64,000 bases of DNA from Onchidella celtica (GCA_963931925.1 OZ007582.1:24400224-24464223); one strand, 5' to 3'. Numbered from the stretch's first letter, positions 1-13,800 are shown. Numbers and translations: made by a program. Notes: generated by a model from the sequence alone, not told the origin.

Positions 1-285
1 TTTCCAGAAGAAGGTGTATCCACCACTGAGCTCTTTGAGTTGGCCACTATCAGGGAGTCTGGTCTCACTGAGTGCCACTATGTCCAGGTTGTACCTGCTG
101 AGCTCAATGGCAATAAGTGCAGTGCGTCTTTCCGGGTTGTTTGAGTTGTCCTGTAGTGTGCGTATATTCCAGGCTCCTAGCCTGAGTAAGCTGAATTTCT
201 TTTTGTTTCGACCGCAAAAAGGGATCCCCACTGGTCGCGGTATACCAGTCAGGGTGATGTGAAGTGGGCTTTCTTTAGGGCACCT
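1..285 (-). mobile_element. LINE endonuclease N-terminus (fragment, runs off left edge)
   Basis: Read on the minus strand from about 285 down to 1, one frame is open and encodes the start of an APE-type endonuclease domain of a non-LTR retrotransposon. It contains LGAWNIRTL (first strand of the fold with the metal-binding Asn) and, about 30 residues on, DIVALSETRL (with the catalytic-type Glu). The frame leaves the window at position 1. No ATG is visible in this frame after an upstream stop, so the true start is uncertain or lost. It may belong to the same family as the RT fragment at 30377-31405, but the two do not overlap and this is inference. Confidence 0.75.
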
Positions 286-930
286 TTTCTAGCCCCTTCC
301 TCAGTTGAGGTGAGCAGTGCTATCCTTAAATAAGGCTGCTCAGCTACTGTGGGTGCTGCCTCCCCACGCCTCCACTTCAATCGACGATGAAGCGACCATA
401 GCCCACAGCCACCAACGTGTAGGTCTGTGCTAACAGCTTCCAGTCTATCCAAACCTGCTGCCACCGCACTCGCCCATCGCCGTTGGAATTTTGAGAGGAA
501 AGAAGACGAGACAAAGATGAAAGAAGACGAGGTGAGTGTTAAGACTGGCGCAAAGAATTTGTTTTTAGTGAGAAAGAGCTGCGCAAACATCAGACTCACT
601 CTCTCGCCTGGACACAACTTATCCAAGTGGCAAGACAGGGTCAAGACGACTGGAAATGTATCCAGGTGCAGGAGGATGCCAGAGGGACAGTCATATTGCC
701 TGACCGGCTGCCTGTAGGCTACTCCACAGCCTCGCAGTCCCAACTGACTAGGGTGAAAGACCCAAACCAAAGAACACCAATACTGGTGGATGCTCTGTGT
801 CACGATATCCAGGCCAGAGTGACGGTATATTGCCATCTGCCCTATCAATCAACCACTGGCCTGCTGCCGCCAGCTTCGAAGCTGCGTCCGGGAAGTTTGC
901 TCAATTCTTCGTCTGTGATTTAGGCAAACA
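286..930 (-). other. GC-richer stretch, probable 5' leader of the adjacent LINE
   Basis: This stretch is less AT-rich than the DNA after 930 and directly precedes the endonuclease frame on the minus strand. A 199-codon minus-strand frame (848-249) resembles no protein I know and looks like a chance frame. I interpret the block as the 5' untranslated part of the LINE, ending near 930 where base composition changes. Confidence 0.35.
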
Positions 931-1838
931 AGCCTATGACCACACCGCTACCGGGGGCCAATATGAAGGACTCATTATGTTACAGCATAAGCAATTACAT
1001 CTTTGTATTAACCACATGAAAATTAAGCTGGTATATCTAGAATAAACACAAGAGTTAACAGATTTTACAGCATAAAAATGCATGGTCACCTTGATCAATA
1101 CCCACAATGCAGGATCATGCAATAGTTACATTTTTTTACATAAATTGGGCAACTGGCACTGTTGCATGTTTGCAAAATCACCATTATGGAAGTGATGAAA
1201 ATGGAGGAGTGGGTGAGATATTACTTCTTGCATGAATAATTTGCTACAAGTTTGACATGAATCTTAAGAGATAGATTTATGTGTGTCCTCATAAGTGACT
1301 ATTAATGTTTCAATGATCAAAAGTGCAAATCATTTGGAAAAACTGCAGCAAAACATTAACTTTGTGAATAAGATTGACTAAAATACTCAATGAAATTCTA
1401 TATTCACAAATAGCCTGCTCACGTGCATGGGATGTGATATGCATGCCGCATCACATTTAAGATACTTTTACTGCTTGTAATTGTAAGATATTTATGTAAA
1501 CGGAAGTACATATAGTGGATTCATGTTTTGTAAAATGAAGTAGTGTATTCATGTTTTGTAGAATGAAGTAGTGGATTCATGTTTGTACACCAAGATAATG
1601 CCGAATCTGACATATTGCAATCAGAAACTGGTTTTCACAGTAAATGACATAAACATGTAATTGAATTTAACTTGCCTTTGTGAAAAATGTAGTTTTGAAA
1701 TATTCAGGCACCAGGATGAACGATGTGTATGCTGTTTCCTAATAATTTGTTATTGTTCCTGTTCAGAGAAAATGTGCAATAACTGTTAATATTCACATCC
1801 ATTTCACTCTTCGTTCTCCCTCACAATTTTTTCTCCAG
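931..1838. other. Non-coding AT-rich DNA, probably intron of gene A
   Basis: I see no exon with convincing coding potential here. The stretch holds a small 28-bp tandem repeat at 1513-1588 and otherwise anonymous AT-rich sequence. Upstream exons of gene A (signal peptide, extracellular domains) must lie further left, outside the window. Confidence 0.5.
1513..1588. repeat. 28-bp tandem repeat, about 2.7 copies
   Basis: Units begin at 1513, 1541 and 1569 with consensus TAGTGGATTCATGTTTTGTA followed by AAATGAAG. They differ by one or two bases, and the third is partial. Confidence 0.85.
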
Positions 1839-1858
1839 TTCTACTTCAGATGATAAAG
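1839..1858 (+). CDS. Gene A 20-nt microexon
   Basis: The acceptor follows a strong pyrimidine tract (AATTTTTTCTCCAG) and the donor is GTCAGT. It encodes STSDDK in phase with the next exon, giving a short acidic juxtamembrane linker. The small size makes this call tentative. Confidence 0.5.
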
Positions 1859-4800
1859 GTCAGTGAGAACCTTTTTACTTTTTCTTCGTGATTGCTGTTT
1901 AATTGTTATGTTAATATCATTACCATAACTTCCCATAGCAAATTTAATGAAACTAATTATCATCGTTACTATTTCTTTTTAGATGTGAAATTTATGTTTA
2001 AAAAAAATCCTCCTTAATTATATAAAATATTATTTACCCAGAAAAATGTGTGAGTAAATGTGACAATAAGAGATCAGCATCTCTTAATTTGATAATCCCA
2101 CTGTGAAGATAAACTACAGGAAGACTGAAAACTGAAAGTGTGTAAGCTTGAGTTTTTTTATTTGAAAGGCTTTTGAAGAATAAGTATAACAGAGAAAGAG
2201 AGAAGAAGAAAGAGGTGCAAACAGAATTACCTAGGATTCTTAGAAAAAGCATATCATATAATGCTATCATTTTTCATATTGTTTTTTTGTTTTTTTTTAA
2301 CTTTTGTCATTACTTCCAGATATCAACACGTTGATGATAGCTTTAGCTGCTGGCATCTCTGCTTTTATTATTTTGTGCGCAGTCATTGCTGTAGGCGTCT
2401 ATAGGTGGAGAAAAAAGAAACAGAAACAAGATCAAGGTTATGACTCAGCACTGGAAATGTACAGAAGGCGACAATCAAGTATACTGAAGTGAGTCAAACT
2501 CTGCAGTTTTGATATTCTTTAATGGAACTTTTTATAAATTCCAAGATGACATGTTGACATGTTTTTTATATTCAACATTAGCATGTAGGCTAGTTTCAAT
2601 GGAAGAGTGTACAGCTATATTACTGTTAGTCGATTGTCTGGAACACAAGAGACAGAGACGATGAGAAAGAAACAAGCAGAGATCATTGAAGATAGGTATG
2701 ATTTCTATAACTTTTTAAGAGGAGAAACAAAATAGAAGAGCAGGGCTACAAGAATTGCACACAATTTGACTATTTTGGTATGCAATTTATAAATGTAACT
2801 ACCAACCCTAAAAAAAATGTTGGTAAGCTATGGCCTGCATGTTCTAATTTGTACCCGACTTTTTCATGGCTTTCAAATCTTCTTGAACAGAACAGGGATT
2901 TACACAAGACGCAATAGTCAGTTCTACTCTGGTAACCAGGGATTAATTTCAAGTGTCTATCCCAACAAAGAAAAAGAGATGATGGAACCATGGACAAAGA
3001 GTAAGGGCTCTGACTATAAAGTGGCCACTGGATAATATAAAGTGAAACAAAAATATTTTTTAAGATAAGATTAATTCATCTCTTACTCTTTACCTGATCT
3101 TTTCCCTCAGTCAGATGATACCAGTGAATCTCAGTGACAATATTATGTATCAGCCTATTGCAGTTAGTGGAGAATCAAGAAATTATTTTTATGTAATCTG
3201 TTGATGTTACGGCTACAATTGTTTCATCATAAGGAAGAATAGGTAACAGGGCATAAATTTGTGATTTTATCCTGGTGGTCTTGAGCACAAACTACCTAAC
3301 TCAAAAATTTCACAGTGAATGCAGAAGATGATCTCATTCTACATCTTGCGTGCAAATAGACTACCATCAAACACAAGAAATTAAATAAAGTACAGTTCAA
3401 ACTGTCCATATTCAATGAGTTTTTTTTCTATTCTGAGCAGTTTGTGCCCCAAACCAATGATATGTACCACAACTGTGTCATTGTATTTGATGATGAGAAC
3501 CATAAAGACAAGAACGTTGAATGTAAATAAACATACTTCATGTACACATTAATTTATAGATCCTATCACACAAGTGTTGTGCGCTGAAAATCCTCTTTGG
3601 TACAGCACAAGTAATAGTGAAGGTGATTATCAGAAAGGTAAGGTTTACAGCAGTATTTAACATTTTCAGTCAGTAAAAGCATTGAAAGTGACATTTGAGT
3701 GAGGAATATTTTTTTATTTTTTGTCTTTTGTATTTAGTATACTACTCTAATCCCATTTTGGGAAATTTGCCTTTGTGCCATTGCAGCCGTTACAACTGGA
3801 GCAGGCACGTCATCGCCACATTGCAGCGCCAGTCGGCGGTTGTTTTTTTTGGGGGGGGGGGATGAGGGGGGAGGGGGAGGGAATCGAGGGATGAATTTTA
3901 TTTAATTTTGCCCGGGCAGCGGCCTGTCCGGCCTGCTCTTTTCAATTTCCAACTGCCAAGGTATCTTTAACATGTACACGGGCCCTCCGAATATGTTCCT
4001 GCTATAAGACTGTAAGATACGTTTTGAATTATTATTCCTATTTGCTTGCATAGGTTGTATTTTTAATCACCACAACATGTGTCATGGGGTGGCGTACTTT
4101 CAGATTTAACATAATCAGATAGATAGGTGACGTGTTCATCTTTGAACACTTGCACAGCAAAAGTTTATATTCATTTAAATTTGAATTCCTAGATACATTG
4201 TCATGAATTTTCACAGGTAATTTTGCAAACCAAAAAAAATTGCTAAGCCATTATTTATAGTTTCTGTTTGATCTGTATCAATAACTATATTGGTAATTAT
4301 TACTTCTCTCCATCAGGACCCATCCAACAATCTCACCTCAAGGACAGATCAATTTCCCTCTTCAGACCTCGCTCTCTTAGTGGTGATGAATCTGTTTGTA
4401 AGGGAAATGTTATACTTATAAACATTTTTGCACGAACCATGTAGATAATCAATTTACAAATGATTGAATTCATAGTCTCAACATGCTCTTCTAACCTTTA
4501 TTTGAAATTTAAACCTCTGTGATATTCAGTTGAATTTGAAACAGTTTGCAGTGCCTGGTTAAGAAAGGCTTATTGCCAAAAATTATTTCACATTTCATAG
4601 GATGATTATAACATACTGATTTAGTGATTTGGAATTGGCAAATGTTGAAAATTTATTCATCTGGCTTTTTGTTCCAGTCCAAAACATGCACAAGAACTTG
4701 ACAGCTAATAATATCTCATTATAACATATGGAGCTTCAAGTCCATTTACGTTTCAGAATTGCGGAATATTTTTTCCATTACTAAATGATTTGTATGAATA

Positions 4801-7800
4801 TGTGGATCTGATACATAAACCCTTGCACTATGGTGATCCAGAGACCGGTATGTGACTCTCAAACTAGAAGACTGACAGTTTAACACAGATTAATCAATAT
4901 CAAGTCAACATGGTAATATTACCATTCATTTATCCATAAATTCTTCACTTTGTGTGTACCTGAGCTGAGTGCAAGGGAAGATGTAGAAGCCTATAATTGA
5001 ATAATGCAGATCTAATGTAATTTTAACGTGTATGTCAAAATCCTGACTTGATGTTCTGCGGGCCAAAGTCAAGCTGAAGTTTTGTCAGGTGTATTCCTTT
5101 CTGTCAGTGTGTACATTGTAATTCAACATAAGCCATGAAGAGTCATTAATTTCATAATTGCTACAAGGCTCTTTAATAGCTTGTGAAGTACAATATTACA
5201 TGTATTTTCTTTATGTTTATCTTATTTTTCCCAACTGTCCAGATTCTTCCATTTCAAGAAATCCAACACAGACTGAGACTTCTCCAAGATATGCACTACC
5301 CAGGAGTAAGTTGTTATGTTTCTCTTTTGATAAGTTAGTTCAAATGAAATGTGGAAAAAAGAAACAACTTATCTTTTTTAGTGTTTTTCTGAGAAAAAAA
5401 AAAAGCAGTTAAATTTCCCAGTTACCTGTCCTTTGTGTTTGGTACAATAGTGTGTCATACAATAGTGATGCTGTAAGGGAAGCACAGTTTTTTGTACTGT
5501 GTTATTTAATTAAAATAATAGATACATTTCCACTCAATTTTATTTTGTCTTCTAAGATAGGAAACGTGACCAGAGGGTCAGCATCTGAGTAAGAAGGTAA
5601 ATGTATCTCTTTATCTTTCAACCTGTGATACATCTAATGAGTCAAACAAATAAAGCTTTCCCGCATTTTTCTTAAAAAATTATACACGTGATCATTTTTG
5701 GTAGGTTTGCATCATATTCCTGCCAGCTGTCATATTTTTGCCACGATTCCATTTTAGACTCACTTCAAATTAACGTCTCCTCATCTTCAAACAACAGAAT
5801 AAGAGAATGGGTGATAGTAGAACAAGTCACAGGCATAAAACAAATGGCGACTGGCAAAGAGAATGCGACTAGAATATGGAGACAGGGAACTTCAACAAAC
5901 ATGTTTACATTTTACATGTTTATATAAGAGATGTAGTTCACACAACCAATAGGAAACATACTGTTCTGTTTTGGACATTGACTTTCTCTCCCTAAAAAAA
6001 CATTAGTGTGATTGGAGGGTCTGGAAATTGTTCAGGCTGATAATTGTTTGGAAGATAGCCAGGAGGAGGTTAAGGGGTGGGAAGTGATGATGCCTATGTA
6101 GCCCTGTCACGGATGTGTTGTTCTTTTCAGAGGAAAGTGTTCGTGAAAATGTAGATGTCATTATACTGACTGGTGTGAAACTGGGAAATCATCCATTAAA
6201 TCTATTATCATATTTTAGGGAATGATGTTAAGGCCTCGCGCCCAGGCAGAATAATCTCATGAGCCGCCAAATCAGAGTGCACAAAATTTTGCCATCAAAA
6301 GTATGCTCAAAACTGATCGATGTTTGAGTAGAAGTTTGCGAATTATGAATTTTCAGATATTTCAGTACAGCAGGATAACAGATTGAGAGCCCGACGGCAT
6401 TCAGCTTTGCCATTTCTGTCAATGGATTATGGAGACATCAGGGATAGACCTGAAGGTAGTGAAAGTCACTGATTTTGCAAGCTGTATTTTTATATGCTTC
6501 ATAGCCGATTGCTATTCTGGTAAAGAAATAATCTTCAGAATGCACAGTTAACTTTTGAAAGATATCCCCCTGACAGTTCTGTTCAAAGAAGTGACAGCTT
6601 CAAGGAGTGACATAACAAATGAGTGACTGCTCAGAGGAGTGACATAAAAAATGAATGATAAAAATTCCGTACCAGTATCAAAGAAGTACTAGATCTAGTG
6701 ACATGTGAAATGATGGAAAGATAAAATTTCAAAGGCATGAAAATTCAAAGGAGTGACATAACAACGAATAATAGTTCAAAACTGCTCCCCGTTTCAAAAT
6801 GTTTATTATTGATCTCCCAAACTCAAAACACTCATTATTTTATTCTCCAAAACTCCCACACTTTTATTATTGTTCTCCATAAGTCTTCCCCAAACTCACA
6901 TACTTTTATTATTGTTCTCCATAAGTCTTCCCCAAACTCACATACTTTTATTATTGTTCCCCATAAGTCTTCCCCAAACTCACATACTTTTATTATTGTT
7001 CTCCATAAGTCTTCCCCAAACTCACATACTTTTATTATTGTTCCCCATAAGTCTTCCCCAAACTCACATACTTTTATTATTGTTCTCCATAAGTCTTCCC
7101 CAAACTCACATACTTTTATTATTGTTCTCTATCATTGAAATCATCTCCCAAGTCATGTTACAGTTTACATCAATGATCACTTGAACTTGAAATGTAATTT
7201 TTTGCACAACCCTCTGGAGGTATATATTTTAGTCCACTATATCATTCTTTTGTTTGATGCACTCCCTCCCCCAAAATTAATTGACAAGATGATTATGTTA
7301 AATAAGTGAAGTTTTGAAAGAAAACAAAACATGGACTTAGTGAACACAGAATTGTGTAAGAGATGCAAAGTGAGGAGTGTCCTCTTCAAAGAAATAGTAA
7401 ATGAATAAAGTATTTGAAAAAAAAAATTACATTATTGATATGTCAATATCAAACATGTTTCAGCATTGTGTTTGATAAAAGCATGAGGTCTGTATTATAT
7501 TTCGTCTGTTCAGTTTCGTGTTATTTATGAAAAAAAAAAAAAATGTTAAGACTTGGATTTCATGTGCCCCTGTCCCGTTGAAGCTTTCTGTATGATAAAA
7601 TTGATCTGATCTCAGTTTGCTTCTTGTTTTAATTTTGAGGTTCATCCAAAATGGTGCCTGGTACTAGACTCACTTCACGTCGACATTCAGCTTTGCCTAG
7701 CCTTGCATTAGATAATTGGAATATCATGCAAAAACCCACAGGTATATTAACTAATTCTGTTTTATGTTTCAACAACAATAAAGATAATATCGTTCTTTAA

Positions 7801-10800
7801 ATTGTGGAAATCAAACTTAAGTGTACTACATATTTGTGCATCTTTGTTGTTATCTCCCTGTAGATTAACAGGAGATATGTGACATCTTAGGCAGATTTGT
7901 TTTCATGAAGACTTACCATCCATGTAAAGGTTCATACATTAATTCAACTTTTCAGATTCATCTTTGGTGCAGCCAAATACCAGACATGCATTGCGGCGAC
8001 ATTCAGCTCTGCCAGGTCTGTCTATGGATACTGGCAATAACAGCAATGTTTACAATGGTAAAGAAAATTCCACTGGTTGTTATTTTTTTCCCTTCAGTCA
8101 TCTATGATTCTGTGTGTATAAACAAAGCAGGGTTGGTGAATGCAATGTCTTAATCAAAAGTTAAAAGTACTTCTATTGTGTGCTCTCACTGTGTAATTCA
8201 GAAATGTACCTTTCCTGAAAATGGTATACACCTAAAAAAATGTGTAAAAATGTAAGGACCAATTTTAATTGGCAAAATTTTGTTTAAAAGTGAGGTCTCC
8301 CAAATTTGTTCTATTTTGTATTTCACAATCATTTATAAAGTATCACAATTTTTATGAGAGTGTCAGAGATTTTAAAATGAAAGAAGAGGAAGAAATTTTG
8401 TATGTAGAAGGCAGGAAGCTTTCATGGAAAGGTAATGTTGAACTTGCTTTCATTCTTTGACTAGAATTTATAGTGTAGTTTTATTACCATTTTATTTTTG
8501 GAAATTAATGGAAAGAAGGAATGTGCATGGCTGTGGCAGAGGTTAGGCCTAGCAATTGTCAGGGGCAGTGCAGCTAGCATAATTATGTGCATGTCATGGA
8601 CTTAAGTTTTTTAATTTTTTGTTTTAATTACCTGCATACTAAAAACCAAAGATGGGAATCATCTGCAAATGTCCTGATTTACGGAAATTATTTTAGAAAG
8701 GGAAAGTATTGCTATTACAGCGGAGAACAGTTAAACCAAAACTGGCTAAAACGAAACTACTGCTAAACATAAGGAAAATCAGAATCCCTGATATTTTTCC
8801 TCTTTACTTTTGTTAACAAACTAGCGCTAAACTGAAATAACCCTATAGTTCAACTGAAAAGAAAGTTGCTGGATTCAGTGGCCAGTCCATTGTGATTTGC
8901 CATAGAATGAGTCAAGTCACTGTATTACCCCACTAGCGCCCCCTCCAAAAAAAAAAAAGGCAGAGCATGCTTCATTCTGCCTGGTAGTATAGACCTACAT
9001 GGGAGTGGCAGCATTACAGGGATAGGGGGAGAGGGTGGGAGACCCATAACCTCACGGGTCTGAAATCAGACAGCAGCAGACGTTACATTTCGCTCATTGC
9101 GAGTGACCTTTCATGTAAAGTGTATGACTAGTGACGGCAGACAGCGTATTTCATGACATCGTGTACGGTAATGGTAACAAGATCAGCGGACGGCAATTCT
9201 CAATTCAATACTGTCCGTCCACATGCATGTCTCCCTGTTCTGAGAGTTAGTCCACATTCGCCCCGCATATCCATGCTTCGTGTGTCCCTAGGCCTGAGCA
9301 ATTGCCCATCCTCATTCTCAGTCAAAAACCCAGCAAGCGAGGATGTGTTGAGTCTGTGTAGCCTGTGCACTTACATTATTTGTCCTCTGTGATAGTGATT
9401 TGGGCTGCCTCTCTTGAAACTGGCATTTTTCAAGCCTCCTATAGCTATACTGAAACTCTGTCTGCTCTAAACTGAAAACAACCCTGTGGTCCTGACGATT
9501 TCGGTTTAACCGTTGTCTACTGTATTACAGTATATACTGTTTGGTGTGTCATCCAATTCTGTATGGGCTTATATAAGTGTGTGTTGTGGTTGGTGGTCAC
9601 ATGTTATATCAAAAGTGGGGGAAATTTTTCTGTCAGTTGTTCCCATCCTTAAACAAAAAAAAGAAGTTCTGTTTGTTTTGAATGGGGGCTTTACATAATA
9701 CAAAATTTTCTTTTTTTTCTCTCATTTCTTAGCTTTGTGCCTCAGCATACAGGTCCATTCATTTGTCTTACTAGGTGTAGATGAGTACAAATTGTAAACT
9801 TGCACTTGACTGGACCAAATTGATTCCTCTCAGATCTTTCTGGAATGCTGTTCTAGAATCCATATTGCATTCCATTCACTCACATCATCATAGTTTTCAG
9901 TGTGAACGAAGAGCATTAATTCTTTAGAAACACTTTGCAGTGAATGCTCTATATACTTTTCTGTTTTCTGCAGCCGGAGCCAAAAGGAGAATTGGAAATG
10001 TAATTGCGCCTGATCTCCAGAGCCTCCAAGACCTACAAGGTAAGATCAAAAATAGTGTGGATGACATGTTATTACCTTAGATCTGAAAATGTTGGCTCAA
10101 AAACTTTGATTTAGGGATAAATATTGTTCAATTATATGAAGAAAATCAAACAGGGTTAGGCCTTTGTGACAACAAGATAGATATAATATTAGTATCTGAT
10201 GTGGACATTTTAGTTCATTTCAGTTGTAACTTTCTTTAGGTCAATGCAATTAAATACCCATCTAATTCACATAAATGTGCACACACTCATACAATGGAGT
10301 TTGGTTGTTGGATACAGTACATCAAGAAGAGTAATAAAGTGAAACTTACCAAAGTAGTTTATACAGCCGCCTTTTAAGAGACTGAAGATGGTGATTTTAA
10401 AACAGTTTCTATCTATCCAAAATCATGTTAAGACGAAATACAATTGTGGGTCCCCTGAATTTCAGGTTAAGCAGTTTCTACTGTAATTTAATTCAGCATC
10501 ACCTCATATTCTCATATAGACCAGAGACGCACCAGAAGAGCATCGGTTCACGGTACCCCTGATACAGTGATGCCCACCCACAACGATGGTAAAACATAAT
10601 AATATGCTACTGTACTCACAGTTTGTACAGGATGTATGTGTGTTAATATAAAATATCTTTAAAAGTTATGGCAGCATTCAAGTTTATGACTGTTGAAATA
10701 ATCTCAGTGTTACTACTAATGTCAGTGTCTTCGGCACATCATCTAAGTTAACTTATTGTCACCCTAAAGCATTCACAAATGTATTAAATTAATTGCAAAA

Positions 10801-13800
10801 ATATTAATGCAAAATAAAAACCAGAATGTGAAGGTTGTTTGCAGTTAATATTCCTTGATGAATTTGCACCAACCTGACAGGTGTTGTTGCATATCAGAAG
10901 AAATCTCCCAAATTGGCACCGCGGCTAACTCTGTTTGGCTTATTTTATCCCATTATCTGGTTTGTTTACTTCTTCGCTCGGGCGGAAGTAGAGAAGGGAA
11001 AAAAGGTCACTCACGCGGGGCAGGTAGTCATGCATTCACTCACATGAAGCACGCGGGGCAGGTAGTCATTTATCCACTCACATGAAGGAGAAGTTTCCTC
11101 ACGAATCAGTCGTTTCTTTGTCAATAAACAGTTTAATTTCATGTTACTTCAAGTCTTCTTCAGTATATTGCTAATGTGCGTTGTTCAGAATTCGCAACAT
11201 GGTGCCGAAACCCGGGAAGTTTCGTTGAGAACATTCCAGTTCCATCAGATCACGTAAGCCAAGCCCTGTCCCAGTAGCAGTCGATGAAGAGTGCTTCAAA
11301 CAGTTAAGTAAACGATGTCGGTCTTTTCATTATCATATTCATCATTGACATTTGTAGTCTAGCCTACAGACTACTAAGAAGTTGAATCGGTTTCATTTTC
11401 AAGTCTCCAAACCTAGATCTAGATCTGGATTCGAGTAGGTCTGGTTTCATTCATCATTCATCAGTAACCTGATCTTCGGACAGACACCTGTTTAGTTTAG
11501 TTACATCTTCCTAGACATTATCACGTCATGGCAGAAAACCTAACGCTCGAACAAGCTCAACGTTTGCGCACGTCAGCCAAAAGTTGGCTTACCAGAGAAT
11601 CAAATATTCTCCAGGCCTTGCTTGATGCAGCAAAGAGAGATCTTCCACAAGTAAGATTCCACGTAACCCAGTTTCAAGCAAGGCTTGACAAGTTCGACAC
11701 TGCTCAATCTAGCGTCGAAGCAGTCATCAACCTTGACGATCTGGAGGGTGACATTGCAACATCAGCAGACTACAGAGACGCTGCATGCACAGTCTACCTC
11801 AAGGCCCAAGAGGTAATCTCCGCAAGTGTCAGACCACCTAATGAAATTGATTTGGTGTCGGATCGTGTCTCAATAGCGTCGGCAGATGCCCACCAACCAT
11901 CACAAGCCACAGCGAAATTACCTAAACTTGAGCTTCCCAAGTTCAGTGGGGAAGTGACAGAATGGACATCGTTTTGGGACAGATTTGCTGCAGTGGTCCA
12001 TACTTCAACTGGTCTGGCTCAAATCACAAAATTTACGTACCTGCAGTCCCTACTCAAGGGCGAGGCAGCAGCAGCCATCAAGGGTCTGCAGACCACAGCC
12101 GAAAACTACGACACTGCCGTTGACATCCTACACAAACGTTTTGGCAGAAAAGAAAGAATTATCTTCGGCCACATCAGCCAACTTCTGGCCACAAGTCAAC
12201 CTCGGAAGGGAGGCAACAGCTTGTGGGCCTTGCATGACGAGCTGCAGGCCCACGTGAGGAGCTTGGAAAACCTTGGTATCTCACAAAACACGTACGGGGT
12301 AATTCTCACTCCACTCATCTTGCACCGTTTTCCAGCAGACATCCGTCTAGAGTGGGCGAGGGTGGGAGAGAGGAAGGAAGGAGACCTTGCCTTCCTCATG
12401 AGCTTTATTTACGACGAGATAAGGAGGCGAGAAAGGGCACACAATTTCGTTCCCTCCACCAACTCAACAACGGAGTCGTCCTCAGAAGGGGCAAGAAGAC
12501 GACAAACAGGGGCTGCGCTGTCCATCAACACGGGTACAGGTGGACCTCCCAGTGCCTCGAACTCTACTAATGCTCATGAGAAAAACGTAAGATGTGTGTT
12601 TTGCAACGAAAACCATTTCTCATCAGATTGTGCTCAGCTACATAACTTGGATGTACAACAAAGGAAGAGCAAACTAAGAAACCTAAAACGTTTTATTTGT
12701 TTAAGTGGTAATCACATCGCCAGAGACTGCAAGAGACAGTGCGGTTTGTGTAGAGGAAAACACCACAGACTCCTCTGCAAGCGTTTTATTCACTCGGATC
12801 ATGGTATAGATACCACAGTGAAAAGTATTTATCCTAGTCAGGATGTTAAAGTTCCCTTAGGGAAAGTTGGATCTGCCGGGGCTTCTGTCGGTGCGGATGG
12901 GCACGTAGTTGGCATCAATTACACACATTCACAAACCTTGGGTGCCACAACTCTTATGCAAACAGTTCATTGTAAGGTGGGGAGCCTCAGCGTGTCCATC
13001 CTATTCGACAGTGGTGCCGACAGGTCATTCATTACTAGACGTCTAGCACATGAGTTGGGTCTTGGGCCGTTGGGTCGAGAGTCAGTTTCTTATTCTTGTT
13101 TTGGGAGAGGGAAACCAGGTAAAGAAAGCCCTCGTAACATTTATAGACTGGCTCTCGGCACACCTGCCCAATATCTACATTTGATTGAGATTGATTCTAT
13201 CTGTGCACCTATGTTTAGAACAAGAATACCTGATTCGCACATGGGGGTATTTGTTGGCTTACCTTTCACAGAGAATTTTTCAGCAGACAATCCTATCAAG
13301 ATTGACATCCTGATAGGAATTGATCACTATTGGCAGTTTATGAAGCCGAATTATGTCCATTCATCTGTCGGGTTAGTGGCTCAGGAGACCTCTTTGGGTT
13401 GGATCTTATCAGGAACCTGGCCTAGTGTCGGGAAAGGTAACATATGTTCCTCTCAGTTTCTTTGTCACACTAACACCACCTCTGTGTCAGATAGCCTTAT
13501 CAGGAGTTTATGGGAACTGGACTCTGTTGGAGTCAAGGACTATGCAGAGACGACAGACGATACAGTGCTCGCAGACTTTAACCGAACCGTTAGGTATGAA
13601 GATGGTAGGTACACTGTGAGCTTGCCCTGGAAGTCCGAGGTCATGAGGAGTCAGCTGTTGAACAACAAGCCGTTAGCTGAGAAGCGTTTGGACAGTTTGA
13701 CACGCAGATTGGCCCGTGATCCTGAACTTGACAGTAAGTATAATGAGGTTTTGGCTGAGCTAGAGAGTTTGGGAATCATCAAGGAAATTGCCCCTGAGGA

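Noticed and set aside
249-848. 199-codon minus-strand frame
   Set aside because: No recognisable motif; it lies upstream of, and out of frame with, the LINE endonuclease and looks like a chance frame in GC-richer DNA.
3441-3522. Exon-like block with a good acceptor, reading FVPQTNDMYHNCVIVFDDEN
   Set aside because: It cannot be joined to the flanking gene A exons: phase mismatch on the left, and joining to 4317 makes a TGA. Kept out of the model.
6873-7124. Regular repeats resembling a CRISPR array
   Set aside because: The units are directly adjacent with no unique spacers, and the genome is animal.
6737-7184. Two overlapping plus-strand frames (133 and 104 codons) with repeated peptides
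   Set aside because: Both are produced by the 42-bp minisatellite, whose unit is a multiple of three, and lie in an intron.
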